This document shows, one piece after another, positions 1-8,953 of a stretch of 64,000 nucleotides of DNA. Both the position numbers and the translations under genes were made by a program. A model generated the notes under the pieces. It had not been told where the DNA came from. It ran no database searches and worked only from the letters and a program-made list of their open reading frames with translations. Origin of the DNA: an alpha proteobacterium HIMB114 (lineage in GTDB: Bacteria; Pseudomonadota; Alphaproteobacteria; Pelagibacterales; Pelagibacteraceae). The DNA is taken from positions 186,001-250,000 of the forward strand of contig ADAC02000001.1 of NCBI GenBank assembly GCA_000163555.2. The letters run 5' to 3'. Numbering within the stretch: the stretch's first letter is position 1; every line of letters begins with the position of its first letter.

Positions 1-3
1 TCA

Positions 4-912
4 TTAACTACAACTAGAACCGCCTAAAACGCAAAATTTTGAACAGTGCGGATGATTAAGGTAGATTTTTTTCATCGATTCTTTCAGGCTGTCGCCCAAG
101 TCAAACTCTTGTTTATAAGGAAGCAAAGTACATGCAATTACACTTGGGTTTTTATTTCCTTTTTTCTTAACAATCATTCGAGAAGTTGAACACATTACAG
201 TATCCGGACTTTTGTTTAAAATTCCCCAACATTCAGTTGTTATTTCTGGAGTATCTTGTTTTTCATCCATTTCTGCAAAAGTCACTAGTTGGTTTTTATT
301 CGCCACATCCAAAGTAAGTTGATATTGATCAATAAATTTTTTAAAATTTCTTCTTGTTGTTTCTTCGTCCTCATTCCACATTAACCGAGTTGCCAAACAA
401 TAATTAAATTTATTCTCAGACAACCATTTTAATCCTTCAATCATAGGACCCCAGCTATTTGGACCTCTGATTTGTTCATGCTTATCTTTATTATAATGAT
501 CAATTGAAACTCTTATTGATAGGTTTAAATGATTTAATTTATTCAAATCATTATTGTTATTCATCATTGGTTTCATTGCATTAGTAAGCACTAAAGTTTT
601 TAACCCGTTATCAAGAGAATATTTAATCATCTTAAAAATATCTTTATTCATAAATGGCTCACCACCAGTAAATCCAATTTCTTCAGTTCCCATTTCATTT
701 TGAATACTTTCATTTACAAACATCTTAAATTCATCAAAAGAAAGATAAGATAAGCGATCATTTTTAGGGCTTGATTCAATGTAACAATTTTTACAAGTTA
801 GATTGCAAAGTGTTCCTGTATTGAACCATAAAGTTTTTAATTTTTTAGACTCTATAAAAGCTCTAGCTTTATTATCAGCAGTAAAATTTTTATTTTCAAA
901 TTTTTTGTACAT
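4..912 (-). CDS. Radical SAM protein with SPASM-like cysteine tail
   Basis: This is a radical SAM enzyme of about 302 residues; its substrate is unknown. The [4Fe-4S] motif CNLTCKNC has Cys at about 36, 40 and 43, and the GGEP motif that follows the first helix is at about 83-86. The C-terminal end carries several more cysteines (a CTLLP stretch, then HCSKFC and a final GGSSC), as in SPASM/twitch-type enzymes that bind a second cluster. I prefer the ATG at 912; the longer frame begins with a TTG at 918. The gene is divergent from the LysE-type exporter, with only a 29-base gap. MoaA- or PqqE-like folds are the nearest families, but no peptide or cofactor partner is visible here. Confidence 0.85.
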   Translation of the reverse strand: MYKKFENKNFTADNKARAFIESKKLKTLWFNTGTLCNLTCKNCYIESSPKNDRLSYLSFDEFKMFVNESIQNEMGTEEIGFTGGEPFMNKDIFKMIKYSLDNGLKTLVLTNAMKPMMNNNNDLNKLNHLNLSIRVSIDHYNKDKHEQIRGPNSWGPMIEGLKWLSENKFNYCLATRLMWNEDEETTRRNFKKFIDQYQLTLDVANKNQLVTFAEMDEKQDTPEITTECWGILNKSPDTVMCSTSRMIVKKKGNKNPSVIACTLLPYKQEFDLGDSLKESMKKIYLNHPHCSKFCVLGGSSCS

Positions 913-941
913 TTTCAATTCTTTTAAACTAAATAACTTTA

Positions 942-1562
942 ATGTATATTATTGAAATGCTCCCAGAAAACTACTTGCTTTTTTTACAAATAATTATTGT
1001 GATGTTTGTTACTCCGGGAGGACCTAGAGTTCTAATCATGTCTCAGTCAATAAATTATGGGTTTAAAAAAAGTTTATGGACAGCTTTTGGTGATGTTACA
1101 GCAAATTCTGTACAGATGTTACTTGTTCTTTTTGGCTTAAGTGCATTGATAGAAATATTTCCAAATATTGTTTCAGTTTTTAAGTGGGTTGGTATTTCAT
1201 ACATATTATATGTTGCTTATGGTTTTTTTAAATCTAAAGCAAACTTAGATATTAAAACTGGAAAACAAATTAAATCTAATACTGCTTTATTTAGAGATGG
1301 ATTTTTTATTGCTTTTTTTAGTCCAAAGGCCATCGTTTTTTTTGCCGCTGTGTTTCCAACTTTTTTAACTGGTGAAAATTATATTACTCACTTTATTGTT
1401 ATGCTAATCAGTTGGGTAACTTTAGATTTTTTAACACTAGCAATTTACTCAAAGGTAGCTGAAAAAATTATTGATCAATTAAAGTCAAATCCAAAAACAT
1501 TAAATTATGTTTCTGCTGCAGCGCTTACTGTAATTGCAATTTTTATTGCCATAAAAGTATAA
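942..1562 (+). CDS. LysE/RhtB-family exporter
   Basis: This 206-residue inner-membrane protein has about six hydrophobic segments. The N-terminal TPGGPRVLIMSQSINYG stretch is typical of the LysE/RhtB superfamily, which exports amino acids or other small metabolites. The length matches the family (about 200-210 residues). It stands alone in front of the amino-acid ABC operon, separated from livK by about 100 bases. The substrate cannot be read from the sequence. Confidence 0.85.
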   Translation: MYIIEMLPENYLLFLQIIIVMFVTPGGPRVLIMSQSINYGFKKSLWTAFGDVTANSVQMLLVLFGLSALIEIFPNIVSVFKWVGISYILYVAYGFFKSKANLDIKTGKQIKSNTALFRDGFFIAFFSPKAIVFFAAVFPTFLTGENYITHFIVMLISWVTLDFLTLAIYSKVAEKIIDQLKSNPKTLNYVSAAALTVIAIFIAIKV

Positions 1563-1604
1563 TTCAATCAAAAGTTGTTTTTTTAATTTAGCTTTTTCAA
1601 GTTG

Positions 1605-1663
1605 ATTACAATTATTTTTAAATGTAATTCTCTAAGGTTAATTAACAAAAACAAACAGGGGAG
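1605..1663 (+). promoter_or_regulatory. Leader of the amino-acid ABC transporter gene
   Basis: The 104-base gap before the binding protein gene holds an inverted repeat, ATTACA at 1605-1610 and TGTAAT at 1623-1628. A strong purine-rich ribosome binding site (AGGGGAGAA, about 1657-1665) directly precedes the ATG at 1667. I see no confident -10/-35 pair and no recognised riboswitch fold. Confidence 0.35.
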
Positions 1664-1666
1664 AAT

Positions 1667-2902
1667 ATGAAAAATCTATATAGATCTATCTTAACTTTTA
1701 TCTCTGTACTTGCATTAGTTTTTAGTTTTGGAACTGCAAATGCAAAAGTTGAGGGCGATACAATTGTTCTTGGCGCAGCAGTATCTTTAACTGGAAAATA
1801 TTCTACAAATGGTGAGCATACTAAAAATGGTTACAACCTTGCCGTTGATAGAATTAATAGTATGGGTGGAGTAAAGGTTGGAGGAAAAAGCTATAAGTTT
1901 AAAATCATTTATTATGATGATGAGTCTAACTCAAAAAGAGCTGCTCAGTTAGCAGAGAGACTTATCAAACAAGATGGTGTTAAATATATGCTTGGACCTT
2001 ACAGTTCAGGATTAACAAAAGCGATTGCGCCAGTGACTGAGGAAAATAAAATTCCTATGGTTGAAGCAAATGGTGCATCAAGATCGTTATTTACTAAAGG
2101 ATATAAATACTTGTTCGCGGTTTTATCACCTGCAAACCAGTATCTTGAAGTAGCAATCGATCTAGCAGTTGAAAAGAACGGTGGAAAGCCAGTTAGAATT
2201 GCGCAAGCTTTCGAGCAAGATGCATTCTCACAAGACGTTAGATTGGGTGTTTTAGATGCAGCGAAAAGAACTGGATCAAAAATCATCATTGACGATAAGC
2301 TTCCAAAAGAACTTAATGATATGGCAGCAACTTTAGCAAAAGTTAAAGCTGTAAAGCCAGATGTTCTTGTTGTGTCAGGTCACTCAAAAGGTGCGTTAAC
2401 TGCGATCAGACAAATTTCAGAAATGAAAGTTGATGTTCCAATGTTAGCAATGACACACTGTGACGCTTCAAAATTAGCAAAACAACACGGTGCAAAATCT
2501 GAATTTGCTTTATGTGCATCTCAGTGGCATAAAACTTTAACCTACAAAGATAAATTCTTTGGTGATGGTATAAAGTATGACAAAGACTTTACTAAAGCTT
2601 ACGGTTATGCGCCTCCATATCAAGCAGCAGAGTCTTCTGCAGCATTATTAGTTTTTAAAGATGCATTTGAAAGAGCTAACTCTTTCGATACTAAAAAAGT
2701 TAGAGATGCATTAGCAAAGACTAAAATGCAAACTTTTTATGGAAATATAAAGTTTGGATCAGGTGGACAAAATACGGCAAAGCCAATGGTGCTTTTCCAA
2801 GTTATGTGCAAAAGTGGTAAATGTGAAAACGTAGTTGTTGCTCCAACTAAATGGGCAGCGGCTGAATTAATTCATCCAATACCACCTTGGTCAAAAAGAT
2901 AA
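1667..2902 (+). CDS. Periplasmic binding protein, branched-chain amino acid ABC type
   Basis: This 411-residue solute-binding protein is of the Peripla_BP_6 (LivJ/LivK) fold. Residues 1-26 form a signal peptide ending in TANA. The mature start (GDTIVLGAAVSLTGKYSTNG) and the segments with PYSSGLTKAI and YAPPYQAAESSAALL are characteristic. It captures an amino acid or amide-like ligand in the periplasm and delivers it to the permeases encoded just downstream. It heads the livK-H-M-G-F operon and is followed by a strong hairpin. The ligand is unknown; the LivK-like label refers to the family only. Confidence 0.93.
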   Translation: MKNLYRSILTFISVLALVFSFGTANAKVEGDTIVLGAAVSLTGKYSTNGEHTKNGYNLAVDRINSMGGVKVGGKSYKFKIIYYDDESNSKRAAQLAERLIKQDGVKYMLGPYSSGLTKAIAPVTEENKIPMVEANGASRSLFTKGYKYLFAVLSPANQYLEVAIDLAVEKNGGKPVRIAQAFEQDAFSQDVRLGVLDAAKRTGSKIIIDDKLPKELNDMAATLAKVKAVKPDVLVVSGHSKGALTAIRQISEMKVDVPMLAMTHCDASKLAKQHGAKSEFALCASQWHKTLTYKDKFFGDGIKYDKDFTKAYGYAPPYQAAESSAALLVFKDAFERANSFDTKKVRDALAKTKMQTFYGNIKFGSGGQNTAKPMVLFQVMCKSGKCENVVVAPTKWAAAELIHPIPPWSKR

Positions 2903-2917
2903 TTAAGATATAGAAAT

Positions 2918-2953
2918 TGCCCTCTTCTTAGTTTAGAAGGGGGCAGTTTTTTT
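2918..2953 (+). terminator. Hairpin with U-tract between binding protein and permease genes
   Basis: An 11-bp stem (TGCCCTCTTCT at 2918-2928 pairing with AGAAGGGGGCA at 2935-2945, one G-U pair, 6-base loop) is followed by seven T residues at 2947-2953. This is a textbook intrinsic terminator, but it ends three bases before the permease ATG at 2957. It probably acts as a partial terminator or 3' stabiliser that lets more binding-protein mRNA than permease mRNA accumulate. It also leaves the permease with no free Shine-Dalgarno site. Confidence 0.85.
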
Positions 2954-2956
2954 GAA

Positions 2957-3850
2957 ATGGATTTTTTAGTATTTCAAGTTCCAGCTTTAACAGCCCAGGC
3001 AATTCTTGATGGAATTCTTTTAGGAATTTTATTCGCCTTAATTGCTTACGGTATGGCTCTTCAATGGGGTGTAATGAACATTATTAATATTGCCCAAGGA
3101 GAACTAGTTATTATGGGCGGATACATTGCCTATTTCATGTATATGTCGGGCATTCATCCTGCTTGGGGTATTTTCGTATCACCCATCATAATGTTTTTTG
3201 TAGGAGTATTTATTTATAAACTTGTAATAAACAAAGTCGTTGACCGCGACATGTTTATTTCAATTTTAGCAACATTTGGAATTAGCATTTTAATGATGCA
3301 ATTAATGAATTTTGGTTTTGGTTCAGACGTTGTTGTAGCGCAGTCAGATTTTGGAACAACAATGTTATTTAATAATTCAGTTACACTTCCAAATTCAAAA
3401 ATTTTCTCAGCAGTTGTAAGTATTGTTTGTGCAGTATTACTTACTATTTATATGAAGAAATCTAAACTTGGTCGTGCAATTAGAGCAACAGCTCAGAATG
3501 CAAGGGCAGCAAAAATTTTAGGTGTAGATACTGAAAAAGTTTATGCTTCAACTTTTGGAATTAATGCTGCATTATGTGGTGTAGCTGGTGCGTTGGTTGC
3601 TATAACATTTACTTTACACCCTTATGTTGGTTTGCCCTATACAGTAAGATCTTTCATGATAGTAATTGTAGCGGGTCTTGGAAACTTACCTGGTGTTGCA
3701 ATGTCTGGTATGGGCTTGGGAGTATTTGAAGAGTTTGCTGATTATTTACTTGGAACAGAGTTTAGAATTGCAACTGTATTCTTTTTATTAGTATTAATTT
3801 TAGTTTATAGAAGATTTAAACTTGCCAAAACGAGGGAATATCTAAAATAA
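2957..3850 (+). CDS. LivH-type ABC permease
   Basis: This 297-residue inner-membrane permease is of the branched-chain amino acid (BPD_transp_2) family. Hydrophobic segments run throughout, and the conserved N-terminal signature GMALQWGVMNIINIAQGELVIMGGY is present. The family's cytoplasmic loop (RAIRATAQNARAAKILGVD) is near residues 175-195. It pairs with the LivM-type gene that starts 4 bases later. Its ATG lies directly behind a terminator-like hairpin. Confidence 0.93.
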   Translation: MDFLVFQVPALTAQAILDGILLGILFALIAYGMALQWGVMNIINIAQGELVIMGGYIAYFMYMSGIHPAWGIFVSPIIMFFVGVFIYKLVINKVVDRDMFISILATFGISILMMQLMNFGFGSDVVVAQSDFGTTMLFNNSVTLPNSKIFSAVVSIVCAVLLTIYMKKSKLGRAIRATAQNARAAKILGVDTEKVYASTFGINAALCGVAGALVAITFTLHPYVGLPYTVRSFMIVIVAGLGNLPGVAMSGMGLGVFEEFADYLLGTEFRIATVFFLLVLILVYRRFKLAKTREYLK

Positions 3851-3854
3851 ATCA

Positions 3855-4919
3855 ATGTTAGCTTTTACAAAAAGAGAACTTTATATTTGTGGTGCGCTTT
3901 TACTTTTTTTATTAGTTGCTCCATTTGTATTCGTTAATTTTAAATTACAATTAGCATTCATGTTAATACTTATCATTCTTGCAATGACATGGAATATTCA
4001 AGGTGGAGAAATGGGATACAATTCTTTTGGAAACATAATGTTTTTTGGAGTCGGAATGTATTTGTGTGCGAGTATGCAAATTGGTTTATATTTCCCTTTA
4101 GCTGAATGGACAGAAAGTGGTGGAGAAAAAACATTCGTTCATGAACCGGATCAATATTTTAAAGGTTTAGCACTAGGTTTAGCTTTTGCTGCGATGATTC
4201 CACCAATTATTGCGGGTTTAATTGGTTATGGAATTTTAGGATTAAGAGGACATTATTTTGCAATTTGTACTTTAGGAATTGGTATTGCATCAGGTGAATT
4301 GGCAGGTGGAATAGAATTAATTGGAGCAGGACAAGGCATGACAGCACCACCATTCCCAAAAGGTCTGGGAGATTTAGAAACGAGAGGAGAGTTTTTATAT
4401 TTCTTATGTTTAATTCTTTTAGTTGCTACGTTTACTTTCATAAGATGGTTATACACGACGAGATTTAGATTGGTTTTAAATGCCATAAGAGACAATGAGG
4501 ACAAAGCTGAAGCGATGGGTATTGAAACCATGCGTTATAAAATTACTGGTTGGATGATTTCAGCATTTTTCTGTGGTTTAGCAGGAGGTCTTGTAGGAAC
4601 AATGGTTGGTTACATAGAACCAGTTGAAGTAGCCTTTGATGGAAGAGAAATGGGTGTGTTTATGGTGTTAATGACAATTCTTGGAGGAAAAGGAACTTTA
4701 TGGGGACCAATAATTGGAGCTTCTGCGTTTCATATATTTAAAGAAAGTTTCTGGACTTTATTTTTAGGTTGGCAATATGTAGCTCTTGGAGTTTTAATCA
4801 TTGTAATCGTTATTTATTTCCCAGAAGGTTTAATGGGATATTTAAGAGAAAAAAAACCAGAGTGGTTTGGAGAAGTTATTGATGAAAAAGATAGAAAGGC
4901 TCAGATCAGTTTAGATTAA
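3855..4919 (+). CDS. LivM-type ABC permease
   Basis: This 354-residue inner-membrane permease is the partner of the LivH-type protein. Typical LivM features are the early WNIQGGEMGYNSFGN segment, the GLRGHYFAICTLG helix, and the loop FRLVLNAIRDNEDKAEAMGIE that contacts the ATPases. The C-terminal segment GGKGTLWGPIIGA is also diagnostic. The stop codon shares a base with the next ATG (TAATG), so translation is coupled to the LivG-type ATPase. Confidence 0.93.
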   Translation: MLAFTKRELYICGALLLFLLVAPFVFVNFKLQLAFMLILIILAMTWNIQGGEMGYNSFGNIMFFGVGMYLCASMQIGLYFPLAEWTESGGEKTFVHEPDQYFKGLALGLAFAAMIPPIIAGLIGYGILGLRGHYFAICTLGIGIASGELAGGIELIGAGQGMTAPPFPKGLGDLETRGEFLYFLCLILLVATFTFIRWLYTTRFRLVLNAIRDNEDKAEAMGIETMRYKITGWMISAFFCGLAGGLVGTMVGYIEPVEVAFDGREMGVFMVLMTILGGKGTLWGPIIGASAFHIFKESFWTLFLGWQYVALGVLIIVIVIYFPEGLMGYLREKKPEWFGEVIDEKDRKAQISLD

Positions 4920-5659
4920 TGGCATTATTAGAAGTCAAAAATGTTTCAAAATCTTTTGGCGGTGTAAAAGCTAATGTAGATATTTCACTGCAAGTTGAGC
5001 AAGGATCTATTGTTGGAATTATTGGACCAAACGGTTCTGGAAAGACAACATTATTTAATTCAATAGTTGGAACACATCCAATTGACCAGGGTTCAATTAA
5101 TTTTAATGGAAAAGAAATTTCCCAGTTAACTATTCCGTCTATTGCAAAATTAGGATTACTTAGAACTTTTCAGCAAACAAGAATTTATGGAAAGCTTAAC
5201 TGTGTTCAAAATATGCTCATTTCTCATAAACCAAGAGATGAAACTGTTTTCACGGTTTTTTCAGGAATACCTGCTGATTTAACAGCCAAGGCAGAAGATA
5301 TTTTAAAATTTGTAGGGCTTTATCAAAAAAGAAATTTAAGAGCTGGAGATTTATCTTTTGGTCAGCAAAAACTTTTAGAGTTAGCTATGGCATTAATGAG
5401 CGATCCCAAAATGTTATTACTTGATGAGCCAACTGCAGGAATTAATCCTACTTTAATTAATGGTATCATTAAAAGGTTAATTTCTGTCAATAAAGAATAC
5501 GGCATAACACTTTTGGTGATCGAGCATAATATGAAAGTTATTATGCAACTAGCTCAAAAAATTTTCTGTGTAGCGCACGGTCAACTTCTAGCTGAAGGAA
5601 ATCCAGATCAAATTAAAAACGATAAGCGAGTAATTGATGCTTATCTAGGAGCACAATAA
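4919..5659 (+). CDS. LivG-type ABC ATPase
   Basis: This 246-residue cytoplasmic ATPase energises the LivHM-type permease. The Walker A motif GPNGSGKTT is near residue 38. The ABC signature here is LSFGQQKLLELA, and the Walker B motif is LLLDEPTAGINP, followed by the H-loop IEHNM. The N-terminal SFGGVKA and the terminal IDAYLGA are typical of LivG. One-base overlaps link it to both neighbours. Confidence 0.93.
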   Translation: MALLEVKNVSKSFGGVKANVDISLQVEQGSIVGIIGPNGSGKTTLFNSIVGTHPIDQGSINFNGKEISQLTIPSIAKLGLLRTFQQTRIYGKLNCVQNMLISHKPRDETVFTVFSGIPADLTAKAEDILKFVGLYQKRNLRAGDLSFGQQKLLELAMALMSDPKMLLLDEPTAGINPTLINGIIKRLISVNKEYGITLLVIEHNMKVIMQLAQKIFCVAHGQLLAEGNPDQIKNDKRVIDAYLGAQ

Positions 5660-6444
5660 TGGCAGATCAATATTCAGTATTAGGCGCAAAACCAACTAAA
5701 TCAGATTTAGAAAAATTATCTTCTGGTGAAACCCATGTCACAATTGAAGGCTTAACAGCTGGATATGGTAAAATGGAAATTTTGCATAATATAGATTTAT
5801 TATGCAGCAAAGCTCAATCACTTTGTTTAATTGGCCCAAATGGAGCAGGTAAGTCAACTATTCTTCATTCTATTTATGGCTTTACAAATATCTTCTCAGG
5901 AAAAATTAATATTGATGGAAAAGAAGTTACAAACGTAACACCAGCTGAGAAATTAAAGTCATTCGGTATTGCGTATATTTTACAAGATAACTCTGTATTC
6001 CCAGATATGACCGTTGAAGAAAATTTGTTAATGGGAGGTTATACAAAAGATAAAACAGAAGAAGCTTATGAAGAAGCACAAAGAGTATTAGAAAAATATG
6101 AAAGACTAAGAAATAGAAGAAACCAACCTGCTAAAGTTCTATCTGGTGGTGAAAGAAGGCTATTAGAAATCTCAAGAGCTTTAGTTATGAAGCCAAGTGT
6201 TTTATTGGTCGATGAACCATCAATTGGTTTAGAACCAAGGTATATTGAAATGGTATTTGAAATTTTAAGAGACCTTCAACAAAATGAAAAGAAAACAATT
6301 ATTTTAGTTGAGCAAAATGCAAAAAAAGGTCTTGAGTTTGCAGATATTGGATATGTTTTAGTTTCAGGAGAGTTAGCAATTGTTGGTAAGGGTGATGAAT
6401 TGCTAAATAACCCGGATGTCGGTAGATTATTCCTTGGAGGATAA
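5659..6444 (+). CDS. LivF-type ABC ATPase
   Basis: This 261-residue ATPase is the second nucleotide-binding subunit of the transporter. The Walker A motif is GPNGAGKST, the signature is LSGGERRLLEISRAL, and the Walker B motif is VLLVDEPSIGLEP; the end VGRLFLGG is LivF-like. About 25 extra residues precede the usual LivF start (TIEGLTAGYGKMEIL). They are retained because the ATG overlaps the livG stop (TAATG). Confidence 0.92.
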   Translation: MADQYSVLGAKPTKSDLEKLSSGETHVTIEGLTAGYGKMEILHNIDLLCSKAQSLCLIGPNGAGKSTILHSIYGFTNIFSGKINIDGKEVTNVTPAEKLKSFGIAYILQDNSVFPDMTVEENLLMGGYTKDKTEEAYEEAQRVLEKYERLRNRRNQPAKVLSGGERRLLEISRALVMKPSVLLVDEPSIGLEPRYIEMVFEILRDLQQNEKKTIILVEQNAKKGLEFADIGYVLVSGELAIVGKGDELLNNPDVGRLFLGG

Positions 6445-6452
6445 TCTAAATC

Positions 6453-7154
6453 TTGTTTTCATCGCAATCTTTTAAAGACGGAGTTAAGCACGCCTTTGGT
6501 GTTCCAGCCTTAGGACTTGGCTCAAGCATGTTTGCTTTTGGAGCTTTTTTACATAGCGCTGGTTTTGATATTTATCAGAGCTTCTTCTCAACATTTTTTA
6601 CTTTTGCTTTACCTGGTCAGTTTGTGATGGCAGAGACAATTTTAGCTGGAGGAACTTTGTTAAACATTTTTCTAGCTGTTTTATTAACGAATAGTCGTTT
6701 ATACCCAATGACTGTCAATATCACTCCATTAATTAGAAATTCAAACGTTCCTAAATGGAAACAATATATTGGAGCGCATTTCATTGCAGTGACATCTTGG
6801 TTTAATTTTTTCTCTGTTCAAAAAAATATTAAGGAAGATGAAAAGTTTAATTATTTTGTTGGATTAGGAGGATTTTTGTGGGCTAACTCAGTTGTTTGTA
6901 CGGTAGCAGGGTACTTGTTTTCCAATCTGGTTACTCATGAAATTTTAATTGCTCTTGTATTTATTAATCCAATGTATTTTTTAGTCATGACAGTAAGTAA
7001 TTTAGAAGAAAAAAAGATTATTTGCTCAATTTTAGTTGGAGCAACTTTAAGTATTTTTTTAAATGATGTTTTTCCTGGCTGGTCAGTTTTAATTGCTGGA
7101 GTTTTAGCAGGAACATTAGGTTTTTTTATCTTCAGAAAAGAGAATAATGAGTAG
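6453..7154 (+). CDS. azlC: AzlC-family amino-acid exporter, large subunit
   Basis: This 233-residue membrane protein belongs to the AzlC family, which exports branched-chain amino acids together with AzlD. The N-terminal pattern (FKDGVKHAFGVPALGLGSSMFAFGAFLHSAGF) and the LTNSRLYPMTVNITPLIR segment are characteristic. The start is a TTG at 6453, with GGAGG about 12 bases upstream inside the end of livF. The last bases overlap azlD by 8. Finding an exporter in the same operon as an importer suggests balancing of an amino-acid pool. Confidence 0.88.
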   Translation: MFSSQSFKDGVKHAFGVPALGLGSSMFAFGAFLHSAGFDIYQSFFSTFFTFALPGQFVMAETILAGGTLLNIFLAVLLTNSRLYPMTVNITPLIRNSNVPKWKQYIGAHFIAVTSWFNFFSVQKNIKEDEKFNYFVGLGGFLWANSVVCTVAGYLFSNLVTHEILIALVFINPMYFLVMTVSNLEEKKIICSILVGATLSIFLNDVFPGWSVLIAGVLAGTLGFFIFRKENNE

Positions 7155-7473
7155 TCAATTTATTTACTTATCAATATTGGTCGCAAGTGTTGGTACATAT
7201 TTTTGTAGAGCTTTTGGCATGTTTAGTGCCAAAAATATTAAAGTAGATAGCCCTATTTTTCATTGGATTAGATGTGTCTCTATGGCTGTCATTGCTGCTG
7301 TTATTGCAAGAATAGTTTTTTTTCCAGTTGGTATATTAACCGAGTCTACTATGTTGGTACGAATTGTTTGTACCTTAATTTTATTAGTCGTTTATTTTTT
7401 ATTCAAAAAAAATGTAATATTAGCAGTATCTAGCAGTACAATATGTTTTGTGATACTAAATCATGTTTTGTAA
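7147..7473 (+). CDS. azlD: AzlD-family exporter, small subunit
   Basis: This 108-residue protein has about four hydrophobic segments and matches the AzlD family in length and in its early TYFCRAFGMF motif. It forms the two-part exporter with AzlC and overlaps that gene by 8 bases. Its stop codon shares a base with the start of the glutarate hydroxylase gene. Confidence 0.85.
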   Translation: MSSQFIYLSILVASVGTYFCRAFGMFSAKNIKVDSPIFHWIRCVSMAVIAAVIARIVFFPVGILTESTMLVRIVCTLILLVVYFLFKKNVILAVSSSTICFVILNHVL

Positions 7474-8384
7474 TGGAAAAGGTCACAGGATTAATAGTTA
7501 ATAATCATTCATCTAGTCAGAGACTAGTAGATATTAAAATCGAAAATGATTATCTAGATAAAGTTAAAGAGCAGTTTGATCAATTTGATTTACTTGATAT
7601 TGAATATAAACCTTTTTTGAGATTTCATATTACCGATATATTTAACAAAATTTTTAATGAGAAAATTCAAAGTTTAACTAAAACTATTTTATTAAATAGA
7701 AATCAAGGAGCATTTGTAATAGGCCCAGAAGCAATGGATCAATCTAAATACGACACTGATTTTTTGGTTAAGCTATCGACGGCTCTTACGCATCTTGTTG
7801 GTATACCTAACTTTGATGCAATGTATGGAAAATATTATGCAAGGTTTGAAGTTAAAAATACTGATAATAGTGACAGCTATTTAAGAAAGGCAGCAAAAAA
7901 ATTAGATCTTCATACAGATGGGACGTACGTCAAAGAAAAAACCGATTGGCTTTTGATGATGAAAATGAAAGAAGAAAATTCAGAGGGCGGAGAAAGTACA
8001 TTGTTACATTTAGATGATTGGGAAGATTGTGAAAAGTTTTTTACTGATCCGATTGGAAAAGAAAATTTTGTCTGGGGTTCTCCAAAAAGTAAAAATGTAG
8101 ATTACAAAATAGAACACCCAATTTTTTCCACGGATCGACAAGGAAAACCTATCATTTCATATATTGATCAGTTTCCAGAGCCGCAAAGTTTAAAGCAGGG
8201 TCTATATCTAAATAGTTTGTCAGAGTCTTTGGAGGGAAGCAAAAAATTAATATCTTTTAAATTACCCCCTGGTTATGCAATTTTTTCAAATAATTATTTT
8301 ATGTTACATGGAAGAAAAGCGTTTAAACCACATCCTAAACTATACAGAGAACTTCTTAGACAAAGAGGTATTTTTTATAAGTGA
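7473..8384 (+). CDS. glaH: Glutarate 2-hydroxylase (CsiD/GlaH family)
   Basis: This Fe(II)/2-oxoglutarate dioxygenase of about 303 residues is clearly CsiD-like. The segments NFDAMYGKYYARFEVKN, DNSDSYLR, LHTDGTYV (His and Asp ligands near 147 and 149), LLHLDDWEDCE and YRELLRQRG follow E. coli GlaH closely. GlaH hydroxylates glutarate to L-2-hydroxyglutarate in lysine degradation. The distal iron His is in MLHGRKAF near 279. I chose the ATG at 7473, which overlaps the azlD stop as TAATG; a longer frame from 7443 would add ten residues inside azlD. No lhgO or gab genes are present in the window. Confidence 0.88.
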   Translation: MEKVTGLIVNNHSSSQRLVDIKIENDYLDKVKEQFDQFDLLDIEYKPFLRFHITDIFNKIFNEKIQSLTKTILLNRNQGAFVIGPEAMDQSKYDTDFLVKLSTALTHLVGIPNFDAMYGKYYARFEVKNTDNSDSYLRKAAKKLDLHTDGTYVKEKTDWLLMMKMKEENSEGGESTLLHLDDWEDCEKFFTDPIGKENFVWGSPKSKNVDYKIEHPIFSTDRQGKPIISYIDQFPEPQSLKQGLYLNSLSESLEGSKKLISFKLPPGYAIFSNNYFMLHGRKAFKPHPKLYRELLRQRGIFYK

Positions 8385-8953
8385 TTAGATTTATAATCTT
8401 TTTTTTAATCTTATTTAGTTTAAATAATTTAACAATGGCAGATGAAAAAAAAGCATACTTTGCAGGTGGATGTTTTTGGTGTGTTGAAGAAGCATTTGAA
8501 AAAACTGATGGAGTTAAAGAAGTTAAATCAGGCTATACTGGTGGACATGTAAAAAACCCAACATATGAACAAGTAACATACGAAGAAACAGGTCACTACG
8601 AAGCTGTTGAAGTAATTTATGACTCAAATAAAATTTCTTATGATCAACTTTTAGATGTTTTTTGGAAAAATATAGACCCATATGATGCCAAAGGTCAATT
8701 TTGCGATAAAGGATCGAGTTATTTATCTGCAGTTTTCTATCAAAATGATGACGAGAAAAAAGCTTATGAAGAGTCTAAAAAAAGGTTGAACAAAAAAGAT
8801 GTTGCGGAATTTGCTACTCATATAAAAAAATTAGATGTTTTTTATCCAGCTGAAGATTACCACCAAGATTTTTATAAAAGAAATCCATTAAGATATAAGT
8901 ATTACAAAACTACTTGTGGTCGAGTTCAAAGATTAAAAAAAATCTGGAATTAA
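8381..8953 (+). CDS. msrA: Peptide methionine sulfoxide reductase MsrA, exported
   Basis: MsrA reduces methionine-S-sulfoxide in proteins. The catalytic GCFWCVEE motif (Cys31, Cys34), the GGHVKNPTYEQV loop, the GHYEAVEV segment and a C-terminal Cys (KTTCGRVQ) that can act as resolving residue are all present. The first 20 residues are a hydrophobic signal sequence ending in TMADEK, so the enzyme probably acts in the periplasm. The start is a GTG that overlaps the end of glaH (GTGA). It is convergent with the next gene, with a 4-base overlap. Confidence 0.93.
   Translation: MIRFIIFFLILFSLNNLTMADEKKAYFAGGCFWCVEEAFEKTDGVKEVKSGYTGGHVKNPTYEQVTYEETGHYEAVEVIYDSNKISYDQLLDVFWKNIDPYDAKGQFCDKGSSYLSAVFYQNDDEKKAYEESKKRLNKKDVAEFATHIKKLDVFYPAEDYHQDFYKRNPLRYKYYKTTCGRVQRLKKIWN

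Noticed and set aside
1999-2289. 96-codon frame opposite the binding-protein gene
   Set aside because: It lies fully antisense to a well-supported ABC binding-protein gene and shows no recognisable motif.
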